The position numbers and the translations under genes are program-made. Below the pieces are notes generated by a model. It searched no databases, was not told the origin of the DNA, and saw only the letters and a program-made list of their open reading frames with translations. This document shows positions 59,927-64,000 of a stretch of 64,000 nucleotides of DNA, one piece after another. The stretch is from Medicago truncatula (Eukaryota; Streptophyta; Magnoliopsida; Fabales; Fabaceae). Every line of letters begins with the position of its first letter. Positions within the stretch are counted from its first letter, which is position 1. The DNA lies in the NCBI RefSeq assembly GCF_003473485.1, contig NC_053042.1:37538762-37602761 (forward strand), written 5' to 3'.

Positions 59927-61170
59927 GACTAATTTATTTTTATGAAAAAGTGTTGGGAAAACAAACACCAAACATCTTATGCTTTTTAAACCTAATATCT
60001 AAAAACTAATCTCTAGATTATTAATATTTATTTTTATAATAGGTAACAAACATACCCATACGGCTTAGATAATATATATAAATAATTTTCATAGCCTGTG
60101 TGATACAGCTGCATATAAAAATTGTTTTTTTCACTCTTATTTTGTGTGTGAGTCAGATATATTTACGCAAAAATGAAGAGATAAATCGTTTGAATCGAAT
60201 AAAACATTAGTTGAAGACAAAACACTCCTTTAAAACTTTTAACATTACTGCATCTTAAGATTTAATTTGGATCCATAACCTTTTTTTTTTGGTAGTTTGG
60301 ATCCATAACCTTTTAGCTAAACTGAAAGAGATCTTACTCTTAATTTTTCCACCCTTATTTATTTGTGCTTTATTTTCACCTTGGTTGTTTTGATCGCTCT
60401 GATGTTTTAAACAAAAGGGCTTGATAATCTAAAATTGGGGTGGAAGGTAAACTTTAATTAGGATCATTTATTTGGGTGAATGCATTTATGTTCTTGTCAA
60501 TCAGTTGATGAAGATGTCACTTCCAATTATAGCATGCAAAATTTGTCAACAGACAAACTTAAATAAACATAGCAATTTGTATTTTTTTAGGGTTAATATT
60601 TTCAACTTAAATGCCATACTCGTATTTATGACGAATCTAATCCTTTTAATAGTCTAGTTTTCGTAAATATTTGAAACGAAATTTCTCTTTTGAAGTACTC
60701 CATTTTTCTATTTACCATTTTATCTTTTTCTCAAAATTATAGTAATTTTAAAATACCAATGCAATATTATTATTTTTTTTCTATTGTTTAGTCTAAAAAA
60801 AACTAATATTTGAGCACTCCTTCCATTCTTAATTATAAACAAAAAATGGTCAAAAAAAGTTAATATATTTGATCCGTTCTTAATTATAAATAAAAAATGG
60901 TCAAAAAAAGTTAATATATTTGATCCAAAATTTAAACCAAATACATCAATTTTCTTTGAGTAATTTTAACTTATGATTAAGGATAAATGGTGCATTAATC
61001 TTAGCAAATGAGTAAAAAAGAAATCTAGGTTTTGGTTACAATTCTAAGTGATTTAATCTTATTTGTTGATGGTTTAATTGAAGCTGGTGGGAGGCTCATT
61101 AATGGAGCTCAAGTTGATGAGTTTGTGACCAAAATGAAGTTTTCGGCCCCACCACATCAGCATTAAAAAA
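59927..61170. other. AT-rich intergenic DNA with a 51-bp tandem repeat
   Basis: At 60823-60924 'cttaattataaa.aaaaaatggtc' repeats twice with a 51-base period beside a 'cactccttcc' Stowaway-like end. No gene recognised. Confidence 0.45.
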
Positions 61171-61920
61171 TCATATAATTAAGTTGCCCGAGTGAATCAT
61201 CAATTTTGTCCATGAATTTTTACGGGTCAGCCAAATTCGTCCCTCAATTATGCGAAATATCAATTTAATCCTTGAATTTGTTAAATGTCAATCAAGTTAG
61301 TCCTTCTATTCAAACGGAGCGTTAACAAGGTTGACGTGGCCGTTAACCTCTCACATGTCAGACGCCACGTAGGCAGGGACTAATTTGACCGATAATAACA
61401 AACATTTCGAAGGACTAAATTGATTGATTTGCAGAAATGTTTTTGGTTTCTTCCCAAACTGCTCTCTTCTTCCCCAACGGCTCTTTCTTCCTCAATTGTA
61501 CAAAATTGGAACCCTAATTACACAATCTGCAATATACACTCTAAAATCACCTAAATTTCCTCCAATAATAACTAGTCCAGTTCTTCCCCAATTCAAAAAA
61601 CTTCAAACCCTGAAAGCCAGAATCCTCAAAATTTCTTGAAGCAAAACTATTGAAATAAAATCCGAAATGATGGGGGGTGGGAATATAGGAAAAAACTGTT
61701 ATGAAAGTCGAGCTTCATCTTCAAGCTCCAAGTTTAATGGTGATGAAAAGAGGTTGAAGATGATTCAGAAATGTAACCTTTTTGTAATAATATTTCCATC
61801 AAATTTGTCCCTGAATTATTTCTCTATCTATCAAATAGATCCATACGTTATATTAAAAACCCATCAAATAAGTCCCTGAATTGTTTAATCAGATATCAAA
61901 TTGATCATTGAAGCATATAT
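61170..61920 (+). other. Repeat with a possible captured gene fragment
   Basis: Flanks contain 'tccctcaattatgcgaaat' and 'gtccctgaattatttctc' phrases of abundant non-autonomous repeats. Between them about 61436-61775 looks like a leader and first coding part: MMGGGNIGKNCYESRASSSS, then KFNGDEKRLKMIQKC, after which the frame enters repeat sequence. The Ser-rich start before a Cys resembles beginnings of GRF-zinc-finger type repeat proteins, but this is weak. Confidence 0.3.
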
Positions 61921-62094
61921 GTACAAAATGAAGTAAAAAAGCCAGAACACACAAATTGAAACTGAAATATTACATAGGCAAAAGTCATAGGTTATAAGTC
62001 ATAAGTCTGAGACATTACATATGCAAAAGAAACCGAACTATGGGGCATTAACAAGTCATGAGTCTTAAATAAAGATAAGCAAAAGGAAACACTA

Positions 62095-64000
62095 TAACAC
62101 CCCGTTTTCCCAACATAAAAATTTCAAAACATATTATCAGAGTAATCAACACATAAACGGAATGCTACACTTCTAAAAGTCATAAACGAGATAATTAACT
62201 AATTATCCTTCAACATAAATCATCAACATATTAGCAGCGGATTAAATTCTTCAACATAAATAAGTCTTGGCACGTAGGCCTCATCAAAACATCTCATAAA
62301 TTCAGTTAAACAACTTAATCATTTAAATTCATAAAACAAATACGTAAAGAAATAAGAAATAGCCACAAAAGATCTCATCCCGTTACGTATCAGAGCACCT
62401 AAAAGACTCAATGAGGGATAACCACTCACGACAGCAAGGCAACAACACTACTCTCGATCACCTGCAAGTTACTCATACGAAGAGCAACATTTCCAAGCAG
62501 AAGGGGTGAGATTTCACAAAACAATAATATTAAACATATAATTCAACAATTATATTTAACAACATGAAAACATCTTAATATTCATCATAGATAATAATAT
62601 ATCATAAATCACTTCATTCATAATTCATATAAAGAATCACAACTTCATCAACTTGGCAACTTAACATCTTTGACTCGACAAATGCGACTATGCAACTTAG
62701 ACCTCTTATATGCATGTGGTACCAATCCAGGGCATCAAGCCCCCAACGTAATAAGTATTAATATACTTCCAGGGCATCAAGCCCCCAACATAATTGAGCT
62801 AAAGCTCCAGGGCATCAAGCCCCCAACGTGGTGAGCAAAGGCTCCAGGGCATCAAGCCCCCAACAATGAATGCTAATGCATGGACACAACATCTTAACCA
62901 CTTAGAACAACCACCTCTTATATAAGTCCAATAATTTGGAACATCATCATCTTCAACTTAGACCGACTCATGCAACTTAGTTAAATAACAAACAGCAACA
63001 TAGGCAGTATGCAAATCATCATGATATAACAATATCGAATGCAAGTCGTCAACATCTCAAATATCAAACATAATTCATGTAATGTATATACAATTATATA
63101 ACATTATAAACAACATCAATTCATATGCATCAGTCTTACTAGAACAACAACAACAAGATAAACAACTTAGTTTCTAACCTCTAAGATCAACTCACATCAA
63201 CTCGTGTGACAAAGATCGCATTTAACATAAGCAAGGCACTCTGTAACTGGGTAATTCGCGAGGCGAGAGCCTCTGCTCGCCATGGCGAGTTCAGGTGCAA
63301 CTCACAAAAATTCATTCTAAAATCTTTCCAGGTTCAATCTCATTCTCCAATCTTTCCTAATCATTATTAGACATATTCAGGAACTCAAAAACATCTAAGG
63401 ATCAACTCAAAAGTCAAAATTACGAAATCTGGGTAGCTCTCTGGTCATGCTCGCTATGGCGAGTTCATCTGTTCGCTATGGCGAGCTGCAAGGAGCAACT
63501 CGCGAGGCGAGGGAAAGTTGCTCGCGAGGCGAGCGATGAAGTTCATCACTCGCTATGGCGAGGATCATAGCTCGGGAGGTGAGCGATGAATTTAGGCTCG
63601 GGCAGAAGTGCAGTTTTTACAAAAATTCACTATTTCTCATGGTTTTAAGCCTAACAATGATTCCTGTAATCATCTTATGACTTATCTAAGGTCTGTAAAC
63701 AGTTTCTACATCAATCTAACCATTATGCATCAATTAATCCTCAATTTTCCTCATTAACCCTAGTTTTTCGACTTCTCTAATTCAATCCTACACTTGCTAA
63801 ATACAATTATCAGAATCATATAGATTAATAGAATTATAAGTTAGTCTCACCCTTACCTTAGAATATGAGAATCGCAACTTTTTGGTCTCTCTCCCTTCTC
63901 TTGGCTTTTCTCCCTTTTCTCCAAAAACTGATCGTACGTAATGTTTTTCTAAACTAGGTCTTTCTTATTTATATCTCCTCTATCTACTTTATCTTATTTC
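62095..64000 (+). mobile_element. Probable LTR of an old Ty3/gypsy-type retroelement (fossil), running off the window
   Basis: Begins 'ataacaccccgttttcccaa', like the 5' end of many plant gypsy-type LTRs. It contains a 4-copy short repeat (62727-62866), GC-rich palindromic words at 63255-63600, and a TATA-like 'ttatttatat' near 63966. No coding domain is inside the window, so family and state are inferred only; the other parts would lie beyond 64000. Confidence 0.4.
62727..62866 (+). repeat. Four-copy short direct repeat
   Basis: The phrase CCAGGGCATCAAGCCCCCAA occurs at 62727, 62769, 62807 and 62844, spaced 42, 38 and 37 bases with diverged spacers. The core can pair internally (GGGC / GCCC). 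Confidence 0.9.

Noticed and set aside
62727-62866. CRISPR-like spaced direct repeats
   Set aside because: Only four copies with irregular, related spacers, in plant repeat DNA; CRISPR arrays are not expected in a plant nucleus.

Overview
The window looks like nuclear DNA of a dicot plant, most likely a papilionoid legume close to Medicago. Grounds: AT-rich intergenic DNA, many-exon genes with GT-AG introns, plant-only gene families (ALOG/LSH, PMT methyltransferases, plant RR-TZF proteins, SMXL), and dense MITEs, LINEs and SINEs. The species call is inference; gene families are read from translated motifs.  Layout: 1-4.4 kb is repeat-rich and holds a MULE transposase remnant and a broken strictosidine-synthase-like gene split by a 988-bp TIR element. 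4.4-12.05 kb is a 14-exon casein kinase 1-like gene (minus). 12.08-12.74 kb is a Mutator-type foldback element. 15.0-21.65 kb is a 13-exon NDR/AGC kinase gene (minus) with a probable 5' UTR intron. 21.7-28.7 kb is intergenic: a 2.5-kb hAT-type element containing a second TIR element that contains a SINE, followed by several MITEs. 28.7-30.7 kb is a single-CDS-exon ankyrin plus CCCH zinc-finger gene (plus). 31.3-32.4 kb is a 3' remnant of a SMXL gene interrupted by a MITE. 32.8-38.25 kb is a PMT-type Golgi methyltransferase gene (minus, 7 coding exons). 38.3-42.6 kb is AT-rich repeat DNA. 42.66-50.61 kb is a tandem array of about 1.25-1.33-kb units, each carrying a nuclear-type tRNA-Asn(GUU) gene on the minus strand. 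53.8-54.4 kb is a single-exon ALOG/LSH gene (minus). 55-61.9 kb holds foldback elements, one with a MuDR transposase piece, and two 5'-truncated LINEs. From about 62.1 kb to the window end is probably the LTR of an old retroelement.  The five intact protein genes (CK1-like kinase, NDR kinase, CCCH protein, PMT, LSH) are unrelated housekeeping or regulatory genes and form no pathway. The most unusual structure is the tRNA-Asn array: six tRNA-shaped copies, four of them close to canonical, one with a drifted anticodon, embedded in units that also carry a decayed RRM/LINE-ORF1-like stretch. Exon borders were set by eye from splice consensus and family alignment from memory; all three multi-exon reconstructions stay in frame over their full length.
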